Part shown: piece by piece, positions 1 to 7,292 of the stretch | Layout: every line of letters begins with the position of its first letter | Numbering within the stretch: the first letter of the stretch is position 1 | Assembly (NCBI GenBank): GCA_046160675.1 | Contig: JBJXHH010000153.1 | Span: 1-11,048 of the forward strand | Direction: 5' to 3' | Source of the DNA: JACMJP01 sp046160675 | GTDB taxonomy: Bacteria > Bacteroidota > Bacteroidia > Chitinophagales > BACL12 | DNA length: 11,048 nucleotides | Position numbers and translations under genes: made by a program | Notes under the pieces: model-generated | Told to the model about the DNA's origin: nothing | The model's database searches: none | The model's input: only the letters and a program-made list of their open reading frames with translations

Positions 1-1598
1 TGGCGTTTCTCTCCTACCTCATACAGTTCTTCCTCAAAAAAACTTTCACTTTCAATACAGTCATGTACGGGATCGCTCCCATCAGATTGATACTTTATAT
101 AGGAAAACTTATCTGATCGTACAGCAAATTGGGGGTAACAGGAACAATCTCGAGGTGGTTCAGCCTCCCAGCTTATTGTTGCAGGTTTGCTCCATTTTAT
201 CAAAGGGTCATTAAGTACGGGAAAAAAACTTTGCCCGTCTAGATATTTACTTTCGTCTGAAAATAAGGGATGGGTTATACCGGCTATATCACAAATGGTA
301 GGATAAAGATCAAGCATTGATAAAGTTTGGTTACAATAAATAGTGGCGGGTAGAGATGGGTCATAAACAATAAGCGGTACTCGGATATCTGTTTCCCAAA
401 AACTTCTTTTCAGCCAGTGATGTTTTTCGCCCAGTGAGAAACCATTATCACTCACAAAAATGATGATGGTATTTTCAGCTAATGTAGGCATTGTGTTTAG
501 AGTTTCAAGCAGTCTTCCCACTTGCGCATCCATGAACTGAACTCCTGCAATATAGGCCATCAAAGCATTTGCCCGCTTACTTTCTTCAATAATATAATTT
601 CTGCCCTCAATGCTTAGCAGCGGATCTATTTCAGGAAGATATGATAAACCAAGTCTGTAATTTAAAATGCTTGTTTCAATGTCCCCCTGCCCGAGAGCAA
701 CATCTTTTCCGAGTACTCCTAGCGCATCATAATCATCCCATCTTACCTCTGGTTGGGGTGGCATAACTATCCCATTGTAAGGAAAAGCATTATAGGGGTC
801 ATTGTAAGGTTTATTGAAAGGTTCTTCATAAATATCAACAAGATAATGCTCATTGAAATACTGTTCAGGTACATGCAGATTAAGATGTGGTAGACTCATG
901 CCAATTGCAAGAAAAAAATTCTCTTCACAAACCGGAAGACTGCCATCATTTACTTCTTGGAGAAAAACAATTGCAGAGTCAATTGACTTGTAGTCTTTTA
1001 ATTTTTTTTCATATGATGAATCAATCCGACTCCATACAAATTTTTCTACACCTTCAGTCATCAGGTCGAATGAGTCTTCCAAACTGTTAGCTGTATTTGG
1101 TACTATCACTTTACTCCAGGAGAGTTCTTTTTCACAAGGGTCTGGATTTGAATCATCAAAATCTTTGTTATATGCACTATGAAATATTTTTCCTATCCCG
1201 TATGTATAGTACCCATTATTTTTTAAATGTTCAGGAAGTGTTATCACTTCTTCATTCCCGTTCGCTGCAGTAAAATTATCCCTGAACTCAGGAAGGTATT
1301 GATCATTAGAATATATCTGTGTGTATTGAGTTGTTTTGCCACTGAGTATGCTTGTTCTTGAAGGTGCACAAACCGGAGTTGAACAAAAAGCATTATTAAA
1401 AACATAACCGTTTTGTGCTAGCTGGGTGATATGCGGGGTTTTCACCTGAGGATGCCCACCAAGTGGTTCAACGTAATCATTCAGATCGTCTACTATAATA
1501 AAAATGAAATTAGGTTTTTCTCCCGTTGTTTGAGAAAAAGTTTGAAATGCTGTAACAACTAAAATGGAATAAACACAAAGGAATTTCAATGTTTTCAT
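1..1598 (-). CDS. Exported formylglycine sulfatase, iduronate-2-sulfatase-like (C-terminus cut by the window edge)
   Basis: The frame is open from an ATG at 1598 to the left edge: 532 codons and no stop. A signal peptide is visible (residues 1-23, MKTLKFL, hydrophobic core, then FSQ), so the enzyme should be periplasmic or surface-exposed. The sulfatase signature C-A-P-S-R lies at residues 77-81. Cys77 is the residue that family members convert to formylglycine. The metal-binding Asp37-Asp38 pair (VDDLND) precedes it, and the second metal site SDNG (Asp384, Asn385) is followed by GEKHHW (390-395). This arrangement and the preceding MAYIAGVQFMDAQVGRLL stretch match iduronate-2-sulfatase-like members rather than classical arylsulfatase A. 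The visible end (ELYEVGEKR) resembles the usual ELYD...DP.EW.N close, so perhaps 10-50 residues are missing. Cys485 and Cys487 (CSC) may form a disulfide. The substrate, a sulfated polysaccharide or small sulfate ester, cannot be told. The gene lies 67 bases after the peptidase gene on the same strand. No ribosome site is seen. Confidence 0.92.
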   Translation of the reverse strand, partial: MKTLKFLCVYSILVVTAFQTFSQTTGEKPNFIFIIVDDLNDYVEPLGGHPQVKTPHITQLAQNGYVFNNAFCSTPVCAPSRTSILSGKTTQYTQIYSNDQYLPEFRDNFTAANGNEEVITLPEHLKNNGYYTYGIGKIFHSAYNKDFDDSNPDPCEKELSWSKVIVPNTANSLEDSFDLMTEGVEKFVWSRIDSSYEKKLKDYKSIDSAIVFLQEVNDGSLPVCEENFFLAIGMSLPHLNLHVPEQYFNEHYLVDIYEEPFNKPYNDPYNAFPYNGIVMPPQPEVRWDDYDALGVLGKDVALGQGDIETSILNYRLGLSYLPEIDPLLSIEGRNYIIEESKRANALMAYIAGVQFMDAQVGRLLETLNTMPTLAENTIIIFVSDNGFSLGEKHHWLKRSFWETDIRVPLIVYDPSLPATIYCNQTLSMLDLYPTICDIAGITHPLFSDESKYLDGQSFFPVLNDPLIKWSKPATISWEAEPPRDCSCYPQFAVRSDKFSYIKYQSDGSDPVHDCIESESFFEEELYEVGEKR

Positions 1599-1665
1599 AA
1601 TTCATGATTTTGGGAACTTAAAAGTACCTAAAAATCCGAATAAAAAAGCTGCCCAGCATATTTAT

Positions 1666-3693
1666 CTATTTCAAGGTTTCTCCCAGCCAATTGTAAAACT
1701 CCCGTTGCCAAAGCAAAGCATTTTGACAAGTAAGTACCCAATGATTTTCATCTGGCAGGTAAACAAACCTGCTTTTTAAGCTCAACATTTTAGCTGCCGT
1801 AAACGCCTGGAAAGCCTGGTCTTCAGTGGTTCTGTAGTCTTTGCCACCCTGGAAAATTAAAATCGGCGTATCCCAGTTTCTAACATAACTCATGGGGTTG
1901 AATGTTGTGTAGGAACTGTTTTGTTTTTTCTCCCAATATGCACCGCCCATATCAAAATCTGAAAACCAGATTTCTTCAGTAGTTCCGTAGAAACTTTCTG
2001 TATTGAAAATTCCATCATGAGCAATGAACGACTGAAATCGTTTTTCATGAACACCGGCAAGCATGTACACAGCATAGCCTCCATAGCTTGCGCCTACTGC
2101 GGCAAATTTTTCGGTATCAACATAAGGAAGTTTCTTCGCCCAATCAGTTGCTGACAGATAATCTTTTATCGCCCTGCCGCCCCAGTCCCCGCTTATAAGT
2201 TCATTCCAGACTGTTCCAAAGCCCGGCATTCCCCTCCTGCAGGGGGCAATCACTACATAGCCTTGAGCAGCCATCAATTGAAAATTCCATCGGAAAGAAT
2301 AATATTGAGAAAGGGTTGATTGTGGGCCGCCCTGGCAATACACAAGAACGGGATATTTTTTATTCTTATCAAAATTGGGCGGAAGAATCACATTTACAAG
2401 CATTTTCATTGCATCAAATGTTGGAACCCAGGCTTGCTCGATTGTGCTTAATGCAAGGGAATTATATGTTGAGTCATTTGTCTTTGTTACCTGCATCATT
2501 TCGCCGTTGCTGAGAACTACTGAATAAATTTCTGCTGCATGATTCATATCTGCCCTTGTAACCAGCATTTTTCCACCGTCAATCTCTCCAATTAACCCAG
2601 TTATATCAAATTGCCCGGAAGTGACCTTACTTATAAAGCCATTACCTGCGACATCACATACATAGATTTGAATTGTACTATTTGTTGGCGAGGTGAAATA
2701 AATTTTGTTTCCATCGTTGCTCCATTGAATAGTATTAATGGTTTCATCAAAAGTTTCTGTTATATATTTTTTCTCTAAAGTTTGCATATCCATCACAAAC
2801 AAACGGTTTTTATCTGCCTCATACCCATCCCTTTCCATGCTGAGCCAGGCAAGTTTTTTCCCATCAGGCGAAAGAACAGGATGTGTGTCGAAGCCCATCA
2901 TACCCTCAGTAAGGTTTATTGTTTTTTCTTTTTCCATGTCATATAAATATATATCCGTGTTCGTACTTACTGCATAATCTCTTCCGGATTTTTTCTTACA
3001 CACATACATAATGCTTTTGCTGTCACTACCCCAAATTACATCTTCAAGTCCTCCGAAAGGCATTACCGGGCTATCAAACTGTTCACCCTCCATAATATCT
3101 TTTGCTGTACCAACTGAGTTTTTTGTAAATGGTGCATAAAAAATATGTGAATTCAATTCATCTTCCCAACTATCCCAATGTCGGTACATTAAATCGTCAA
3201 TAATTCTTGCATTTGCTTTTGGCAAATCAGGATAAATCTCAGCATTTGTTTTTCTTGTTTTCACATCCTGCGAGTATAGAATGTATTGCCCATCAGGAGA
3301 AAAACGAACATGAGAAATCCCTCCTTCAATATTTGTTATCTGAACAGTACTGCTTCCATCCCATTCGCATTCATATAACTGACCTTTGTACACATAACCC
3401 ATTTTACCCGAAGGCATCTTTAGCACATTACTTTCGCTTCCTGGAGTTGAAGTTATTTGTTTTACTTCCCCTCCAATCACGGGTATAGTATATAAATTCC
3501 TTTCGCCTTTATTATCTGCAATTTGATAATATGTAACCCCGAAAATCATATTTTTACCATCTGCTGAGATCGCTTCCGGCGAGACCCTTCCAAGGCTCCA
3601 AAGGAGTTCGGGTGTCATGACATTTTGGGAGAAACATGTGAGCAAGGGTATATAAAATGAAACTATTCCTGTAATTAGATTTTTCATTTTCAT
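1666..3693 (-). CDS. Exported S9-family serine peptidase (DPP5 / acylaminoacyl-peptidase-like)
   Basis: A 675-residue protein with a signal peptide (residues 1-23, ending CFSQ) and therefore probably periplasmic. Residues about 25-410 are a seven-bladed-propeller-type region with repeated SPDGK/SxDG motifs (ISADGK, FSPDGQ, LSPDGK, WSNDGN). Residues about 420-675 are an alpha/beta-hydrolase domain. The catalytic triad is intact: Ser536 in GASYGGY, Asp619 in GGKDYRT and His651 in DENHW. The oxyanion region YCQGGPQS is also present. The DLMYRHWDSWED stretch in the propeller and the overall length resemble Bacteroidota DPP5-type enzymes. These remove dipeptides from oligopeptides, preferring hydrophobic or Ala residues at P1, and so feed amino-acid uptake. 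Exact specificity is inferred. The start could be Met1 or Met3 (MKMKN); the signal peptide works with either. The gene is divergent from the DNA glycosylase and probably co-transcribed with the sulfatase downstream. Confidence 0.93.
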   Translation of the reverse strand: MKMKNLITGIVSFYIPLLTCFSQNVMTPELLWSLGRVSPEAISADGKNMIFGVTYYQIADNKGERNLYTIPVIGGEVKQITSTPGSESNVLKMPSGKMGYVYKGQLYECEWDGSSTVQITNIEGGISHVRFSPDGQYILYSQDVKTRKTNAEIYPDLPKANARIIDDLMYRHWDSWEDELNSHIFYAPFTKNSVGTAKDIMEGEQFDSPVMPFGGLEDVIWGSDSKSIMYVCKKKSGRDYAVSTNTDIYLYDMEKEKTINLTEGMMGFDTHPVLSPDGKKLAWLSMERDGYEADKNRLFVMDMQTLEKKYITETFDETINTIQWSNDGNKIYFTSPTNSTIQIYVCDVAGNGFISKVTSGQFDITGLIGEIDGGKMLVTRADMNHAAEIYSVVLSNGEMMQVTKTNDSTYNSLALSTIEQAWVPTFDAMKMLVNVILPPNFDKNKKYPVLVYCQGGPQSTLSQYYSFRWNFQLMAAQGYVVIAPCRRGMPGFGTVWNELISGDWGGRAIKDYLSATDWAKKLPYVDTEKFAAVGASYGGYAVYMLAGVHEKRFQSFIAHDGIFNTESFYGTTEEIWFSDFDMGGAYWEKKQNSSYTTFNPMSYVRNWDTPILIFQGGKDYRTTEDQAFQAFTAAKMLSLKSRFVYLPDENHWVLTCQNALLWQREFYNWLGETLK

Positions 3694-3749
3694 AAAATTT
3701 TTAGCGAAGATAAATGATTTAGCCCTTAGGCATTTTATCTTTATACTTT
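3694..3749. promoter_or_regulatory. Short divergent intergenic region with weak promoter-like boxes
   Basis: Only 56 bases separate the peptidase start (minus) from the glycosylase start (plus), so both promoters must lie here or inside the neighbouring genes. On the plus strand TATCTTTA (3736-3743) differs by one base from TAnnTTTG and ends six bases before the glycosylase ATG, which would give a nearly leaderless mRNA. On the minus strand TATCTTCG (3712-3705) is also one mismatch away. Neither has a clear TTTG partner at -33, so these are weak candidates. Confidence 0.3.
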
Positions 3750-4349
3750 ATGCATTACTATACACATCTTTCTAAAGATAAAAAACTAAAAAAGCTGATG
3801 AATGAACACGGCGAGGTTAAGCTTGTGCAAGAAAAGAACATATGCCTGTATTTATGTTATTCCATCATGAGCCAACAATTGAGCACAAAGGTTGCTGATG
3901 TTTTTCATAAACGTTTTCTTGATCTCTTCGGAGGTAAAGAGCCAACTGCTCAACAGGTGGCGAACACAAAATTTGAAACCCTGAGAGCAATAGGTTTAAG
4001 TAATGCAAAAGCTAATTATGTTCTGAATGTCGCAAATTTTGAATTGAACAACGGGATGCAGGTAAAGAAACTTCAGAAAATGAGTGATGACGACATTATT
4101 ACCTACCTAACTCAAATTAAGGGAGTAGGCAGATGGACTGTAGAAATGATATTAATGTTTGCATTAGCGAGGGAAGATCATTTTGCTGCCGGCGACCTTG
4201 GTTTACAAACTGCAATGATAAAATTATATAAGCTTGACAATTCAGATAAAAAGAAATTTCATCAAGATATGTTACGGATAAGCAAACGCTGGAGTCCCTA
4301 CAGAACGTATGCTAGCATGTATTTGTGGAGGTACAAGGATAAAAAGTAA
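3750..4349 (+). CDS. DNA-3-methyladenine glycosylase II-type (HhH-GPD) base-excision enzyme
   Basis: A 199-residue member of the HhH-GPD superfamily, which cuts alkylated bases such as 3-methyladenine from DNA and leaves an abasic site. The helix-hairpin-helix lies at about residues 117-137, with hairpin turn KGVGRWT (124-130). Next comes the glycine/proline-rich loop with the catalytic aspartate, AAGDLGL, Asp149. The C-terminal RWSPYRTYASMYLWR stretch (180-194) is typical of AlkA-like enzymes. E. coli AlkA is about 280 residues with an N-terminal TBP-like domain. That domain is absent here, so this is the compact, core-only form common outside enterobacteria. Adenine glycosylase MutY and endonuclease III are unlikely: there is no C-terminal Fe-S cysteine cluster, and Asp149 lacks the Lys partner pattern of Nth. 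The gene converges on maf with only three bases between their stop codons. Confidence 0.9.
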   Translation: MHYYTHLSKDKKLKKLMNEHGEVKLVQEKNICLYLCYSIMSQQLSTKVADVFHKRFLDLFGGKEPTAQQVANTKFETLRAIGLSNAKANYVLNVANFELNNGMQVKKLQKMSDDDIITYLTQIKGVGRWTVEMILMFALAREDHFAAGDLGLQTAMIKLYKLDNSDKKKFHQDMLRISKRWSPYRTYASMYLWRYKDKK

Positions 4350-4352
4350 TTC

Positions 4353-4907
4353 TTAGCCCCGAAGTTTCCTGTACACCTCACTCATGGGTAATCCAACAAC
4401 ATTGTAGTAATCGCCTTCGATTTTATATATTTTATTTAAACCGATCCATTCTTGAATAGCATAAGCACCAGCTTTATCAAAAGGTTTATATGTCGAAATA
4501 TAAAAATTGATTTCTTCTTCAGTTAATACATGAATAAAAACCCTTGTTATAGAATCAAAAGTATAAACTTCTCCATTTTTTCTTATACAAACGCCTGAAA
4601 TAACCTCATGCATATTTCCTGAAAGTCTTCTTAAAATTCCTTTGGCATCTTCTTCATCAATGGGTTTTCCTATAATCTCATTATTGAGTACAACAATCGT
4701 ATCTGCAGTTAAAATTGTTGCTTCCGGTGGGGCATGACGAACTGCTTCAGTCATCTTCTTCTTGGCAAGAAACACCGGCACTTCAGTTACAGACAATGAT
4801 TCAGGAAAACTTTCATCAACTTCTGTTTTTAAGATTTCTACATCAAAACCTGCATCTGTGAGGATTTGTTTTCTACGGGGGGAAGTTGATGCAAGCAATA
4901 TATTCAT
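4353..4907 (-). CDS. maf: Maf-family nucleoside triphosphate pyrophosphatase
   Basis: A 184-residue cytoplasmic protein with all the usual Maf motifs: the nucleotide-binding loop ASTSPRRKQIL (6-16), Glu32 in VDES, Lys50-Lys52, the LTADTIV motif with catalytic Asp69, GKP (80-82), DKAGAYAIQ (144-152) and GDYYNVVGLP (165-174). The family hydrolyses nucleoside triphosphates to the monophosphate and pyrophosphate. YhdE-type members act on dTTP and UTP, and a house-cleaning role against modified nucleotides and a link to cell-division arrest are known. The precise substrate is not readable by eye. It is the last gene of the ccmE-to-maf cluster: its ATG lies one base after the UbiA stop, indicating translational coupling. 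Full length, no oddities. Confidence 0.94.
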   Translation of the reverse strand: MNILLASTSPRRKQILTDAGFDVEILKTEVDESFPESLSVTEVPVFLAKKKMTEAVRHAPPEATILTADTIVVLNNEIIGKPIDEEDAKGILRRLSGNMHEVISGVCIRKNGEVYTFDSITRVFIHVLTEEEINFYISTYKPFDKAGAYAIQEWIGLNKIYKIEGDYYNVVGLPMSEVYRKLRG

Positions 4908-4908
4908 T

Positions 4909-5850
4909 TTAAAAGTTTACTATGTAATAGAGTGGCAAAAATAATATTCCTATAAGCATAATGATTTTTGTCAAACTACTCAGAAAAGAAAAATCTTTTT
5001 TATGTGTTGCCTTGATAGTATAATAACAACAGAAGATAAGCACAATCATTAACACCAGTGAATAGTTTAAATAGATGATATTGCCTTTCAAGATGCCAAA
5101 GAATACAATATAAAATACAAGAGCAACAATACCACACAGAATGGCGCATACAATACCTTTTGCTGCATTCAATCCCCATGCAATCGGGACACTATTCACA
5201 TATATTTCATTATCCCCTTCTATGTCTTCTGCATCCTTTATAATTTCCCGCACTAATGTGAGTAAAAATGCGAATGCTGCCACACCTATTAAATATTTCC
5301 ATACTAAACCTGCTATATAATAATCACCTTCTCTTTGCAACTCATAAATATGTGGTTCATAAGCCCCGACACTCAAAATAGATAAGGCTGTGAGGAAAGC
5401 CACAACAAAGTTTCCCAAAAGAAGGATTTTTTTATACGAGTATGAATAAAAGTAAAGTAACAGAATGGAAATTCCCTGTATTGTTGCAAGCTTAATATTG
5501 CCGGCTTTATAAGCTACATAAATTGACAATAAAAGCCCTGTAAGAGTGATTATATAATATCCAATAATTGCCTTCTTTTTTGAAACCGAAATTCCAATTA
5601 CCTGCTTGCCCGGTTTATTAACAGAATCTGACTTTACATCATAATAATCATTAATGATATAACCAGCAGCGCAAATGAAAATAGTTGAAAGCACTAAAAG
5701 GAAGAAATGAAATCCATCTAAGGAAAACAAAATCCCATATTTTTCAAAGTTTGGGATTAAGAGGAAAAAATTTAAAAAATATTGGGTGATAAAAACTATA
5801 AAAAGGTTCAATGGGCGAATGAGTTTGAACCAAGCAGTGATTGTTGTCAT
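4909..5850 (-). CDS. UbiA-family membrane prenyltransferase, digeranylgeranylglyceryl-phosphate-synthase-like
   Basis: A 313-residue, strongly hydrophobic protein with about eight or nine membrane segments. It keeps both Mg-diphosphate sites of the UbiA superfamily: NDYYDVKSD (67-75, with Asn67, Asp71 and Asp75) and REIIKDAEDIEGD (201-213, with Asp206, Asp209 and Asp213). The N-terminal RPLNLFIVFITQY and the NDYYDVKSDSVNKP form resemble the branch usually annotated geranylgeranylglycerol-phosphate geranylgeranyltransferase rather than UbiA (4-hydroxybenzoate) or MenA (menaquinone). Family members transfer a polyprenyl chain from its diphosphate to an acceptor at the inner membrane. In Bacteroidota the acceptor for this branch is, to my knowledge, not firmly established; a quinone or haem O role cannot be excluded. 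It lies 42 bases after iscX and one base before maf. Confidence 0.85.
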   Translation of the reverse strand: MTTITAWFKLIRPLNLFIVFITQYFLNFFLLIPNFEKYGILFSLDGFHFFLLVLSTIFICAAGYIINDYYDVKSDSVNKPGKQVIGISVSKKKAIIGYYIITLTGLLLSIYVAYKAGNIKLATIQGISILLLYFYSYSYKKILLLGNFVVAFLTALSILSVGAYEPHIYELQREGDYYIAGLVWKYLIGVAAFAFLLTLVREIIKDAEDIEGDNEIYVNSVPIAWGLNAAKGIVCAILCGIVALVFYIVFFGILKGNIIYLNYSLVLMIVLIFCCYYTIKATHKKDFSFLSSLTKIIMLIGILFLPLYYIVNF

Positions 5851-5892
5851 ATGAAGTATTACAGCGTTCCTGTGACTCTGCTAAAAATCATG

Positions 5893-6132
5893 TTACTTGT
5901 TGTTATCCCTCCATTCATACACCCAGGCACTCTGTATCATTTCAAGGTGTCCTTCATTGCTTTCTTCCCGCTTCCCAGCGAAACCTTCAATTTGCAATAC
6001 CCACTCCAGCAAATCAGTAAAACGTATCCTGTAAATTTTCCCTTCATTAAAATCATTGCCGAAACGTTCATAGAGTTTCAGGGCAATATCTTCATGATCT
6101 TTCCAGTAAATAGGTGGCTCTTCAAAGTGCAT
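5893..6132 (-). CDS. iscX: Fe-S cluster assembly adaptor IscX
   Basis: A 79-residue acidic protein that matches IscX (YfhJ) along its length: WKDHEDIALKLYE (10-22), RIRFTDLLEWV (35-45), then the IEGF stretch and ESNEGHLEMIQSAWVYEW (57-74). These cover the conserved RFTD, W, SNE and LE..Q..W positions. E. coli IscX has 66 residues; this copy has about seven extra at the N-terminus and a few at the C-terminus. IscX binds the cysteine desulfurase IscS and iron and modulates Fe-S cluster assembly on IscU. The gene lies 22 bases after the ferredoxin gene, the same fdx-iscX order as in the E. coli isc operon, although iscS, iscU and iscA are not in the window. Its small size is normal for the family. 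Confidence 0.9.
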   Translation of the reverse strand: MHFEEPPIYWKDHEDIALKLYERFGNDFNEGKIYRIRFTDLLEWVLQIEGFAGKREESNEGHLEMIQSAWVYEWRDNNK

Positions 6133-6154
6133 AAATGTTTATTATTCTTTTAAA

Positions 6155-6490
6155 TTATGATGCAATTATTTTGGACTGATCGGGTACAATCACTTCAATA
6201 TACCCACCATCATCCAGCAGGTCACATTGACAACTCAATCTTGAATTCAGTCTTGGATCTCTTGCCCTATCTACAAAATCTTCCTCTTTATCGGTGATCT
6301 CTTCTACAAGATCCATCCCTTGCTCAATATATACATGACAGGTACTGCATGCGCATACTCCACCGCAGTTATGATTGAGTTTTATATCATTCAAGAGTGC
6401 AACCTCAAGCAAAGTGTTGCCCGTTTTTGCCTGCACAGTAAGGGGTTCTTTGTCTTCTTCAAAAATAAATTTAATTGTAAACTCTCCCAT
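6155..6490 (-). CDS. fdx: ISC-type [2Fe-2S] ferredoxin (adrenodoxin-like)
   Basis: A 111-residue soluble ferredoxin with the ligand spacing C-x5-C-x2-C-x35-C at Cys42, Cys48, Cys51 and Cys87, inside the NHNCGGVCACSTC loop and near RLSCQC. This is the adrenodoxin/ISC Fdx pattern, not the plant-type C-x4-C-x2-C pattern. The length equals that of E. coli Fdx, and the ligands fall at the same residue numbers as I recall for that protein. The acidic stretch EEITDKEEDFVD (63-74) corresponds to the partner-binding helix. ISC ferredoxins pass electrons to the IscS-IscU assembly complex. Two further cysteines, Cys46 and Cys89, are present; Cys46 sits where E. coli Fdx also carries a non-ligand Cys. 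The gene lies 16 bases after the DUF2520 gene and is followed by iscX. Confidence 0.93.
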   Translation of the reverse strand: MGEFTIKFIFEEDKEPLTVQAKTGNTLLEVALLNDIKLNHNCGGVCACSTCHVYIEQGMDLVEEITDKEEDFVDRARDPRLNSRLSCQCDLLDDGGYIEVIVPDQSKIIAS

Positions 6491-6506
6491 GATCTTCTGT
6501 ACAAAA

Positions 6507-7292
6507 TTACTGCTTCAAATACTTGTTTTTAATACTGTGTGAAAGTAGTTTATAAATAGAAGCATATTCAGGTTCCTCTTTCAGCAGTTCAAGATGTTTT
6601 TGCAACACCACTTCTTCGCCCCTTTTCGCAGGACCTGTTTGAGTATTGAAAGGTGAATTCCGCTTAATCTTCTGTACACTCATTTCAATTAGCGGCATAA
6701 TCATCTCTAAACTCATTTTATGCTTCTGCAAAATTTCCTCAGCAATAACATACATATGATTTGTAAAATTATTTGCCCAAACTGCAGCAAGATTTAAAAT
6801 CAATCTTTGCTTATCATCTACTTTATAAACATGCTCACTAAGTTTTTTACCGAGTTGAAATAAAGCGTTCGTAAGTTCTGAATCATTACTGTCCACACAT
6901 ATGACAGCTGAAGAAATATCAATTTCAATATTTTTATTAAAGGATAAGATAGGATAAAAAACCCCTGCTTTATTATTATCAAAAATGATATTGTTTATAT
7001 TTACTCCTCCTGCACAGTGCACCAGAATTCTCCTGGGTTTGTATATTTGTTTGGCAACTTTAGTAATTGAAGCATCATTCACCGCCAATAAATAAACGCC
7101 GTCTATATTTTGAGCTGATGCAAAATCAGTTGTAAACCCGGTATTTATTGTATCAGCAATTTCTTTTGCCTTCTCTGCATTTCTTCCAATTATTTCAGTT
7201 ACATGAACTCCTGCTTTTGTAAGAGATTTTGCAAGATGCCAGGATACATTTCCTGTACCTACAAGTACTACCTCTTTAACATCAAACGGCAT
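6507..7292 (-). CDS. Rossmann-like / DUF2520 domain protein, putative NAD(P)-dependent oxidoreductase
   Basis: A 261-residue protein with two parts. Residues 6-120 are a Rossmann fold: VVLVGTGNVSWHLA (8-21) supplies the GxGxxxxxxA dinucleotide loop, the strand TEIIGRN ends in Arg37, and HCAG (92-95) and FYPILSF (112-118) follow. Residues about 130-261 are the helical DUF2520 domain, with NLAAVWANNFTNHMY (167-181) and QTGPAKRG (218-225). The layout resembles F420-dependent NADP reductase and 6-phosphogluconate or pyrroline-5-carboxylate reductase-like proteins, but no substrate is known to me for this family. Its ATG lies within the last codons of ccmF (11-base overlap, 7282-7292), so the two are probably translationally coupled. 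It is followed 16 bases later by fdx. In many Bacteroidota I recall this family near UbiA and Maf genes, as here. Function unassigned. Confidence 0.88.
   Translation of the reverse strand: MPFDVKEVVLVGTGNVSWHLAKSLTKAGVHVTEIIGRNAEKAKEIADTINTGFTTDFASAQNIDGVYLLAVNDASITKVAKQIYKPRRILVHCAGGVNINNIIFDNNKAGVFYPILSFNKNIEIDISSAVICVDSNDSELTNALFQLGKKLSEHVYKVDDKQRLILNLAAVWANNFTNHMYVIAEEILQKHKMSLEMIMPLIEMSVQKIKRNSPFNTQTGPAKRGEEVVLQKHLELLKEEPEYASIYKLLSHSIKNKYLKQ

Noticed and set aside
887..1090. Plus-strand open frame of 67 codons inside the sulfatase
   Set aside because: It lies opposite an uninterrupted sulfatase frame, has low-complexity composition and resembles no family.
1642..1660. Terminator-like GCTG-GG-CAGC followed by six T on the minus strand after the peptidase stop
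   Set aside because: The stem has four pairs and a two-base loop, which is too small to fold stably as drawn; I do not call it a terminator.
1890..2084. Minus-strand 64-codon open frame inside the peptidase
   Set aside because: It is an alternative frame of the S9 peptidase gene over the catalytic region and has no family features of its own.
3625..3693. Possible lipoprotein signal (LLTC) in the S9 peptidase leader
   Set aside because: The residue before Cys20 is Thr, not the Gly, Ala or Ser of a lipobox, and a normal signal-peptidase site follows at FSQ.
4909..6132. A KdsC-type HAD phosphatase expected near DUF2520, UbiA and Maf in Bacteroidota
   Set aside because: I looked for one between these genes because I recall that order in relatives; the space is filled by fdx and iscX instead.
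5782..6153. Plus-strand 123-codon open frame spanning the iscX-UbiA junction
   Set aside because: It runs opposite iscX, which is a clear family match; the reading is a shadow.
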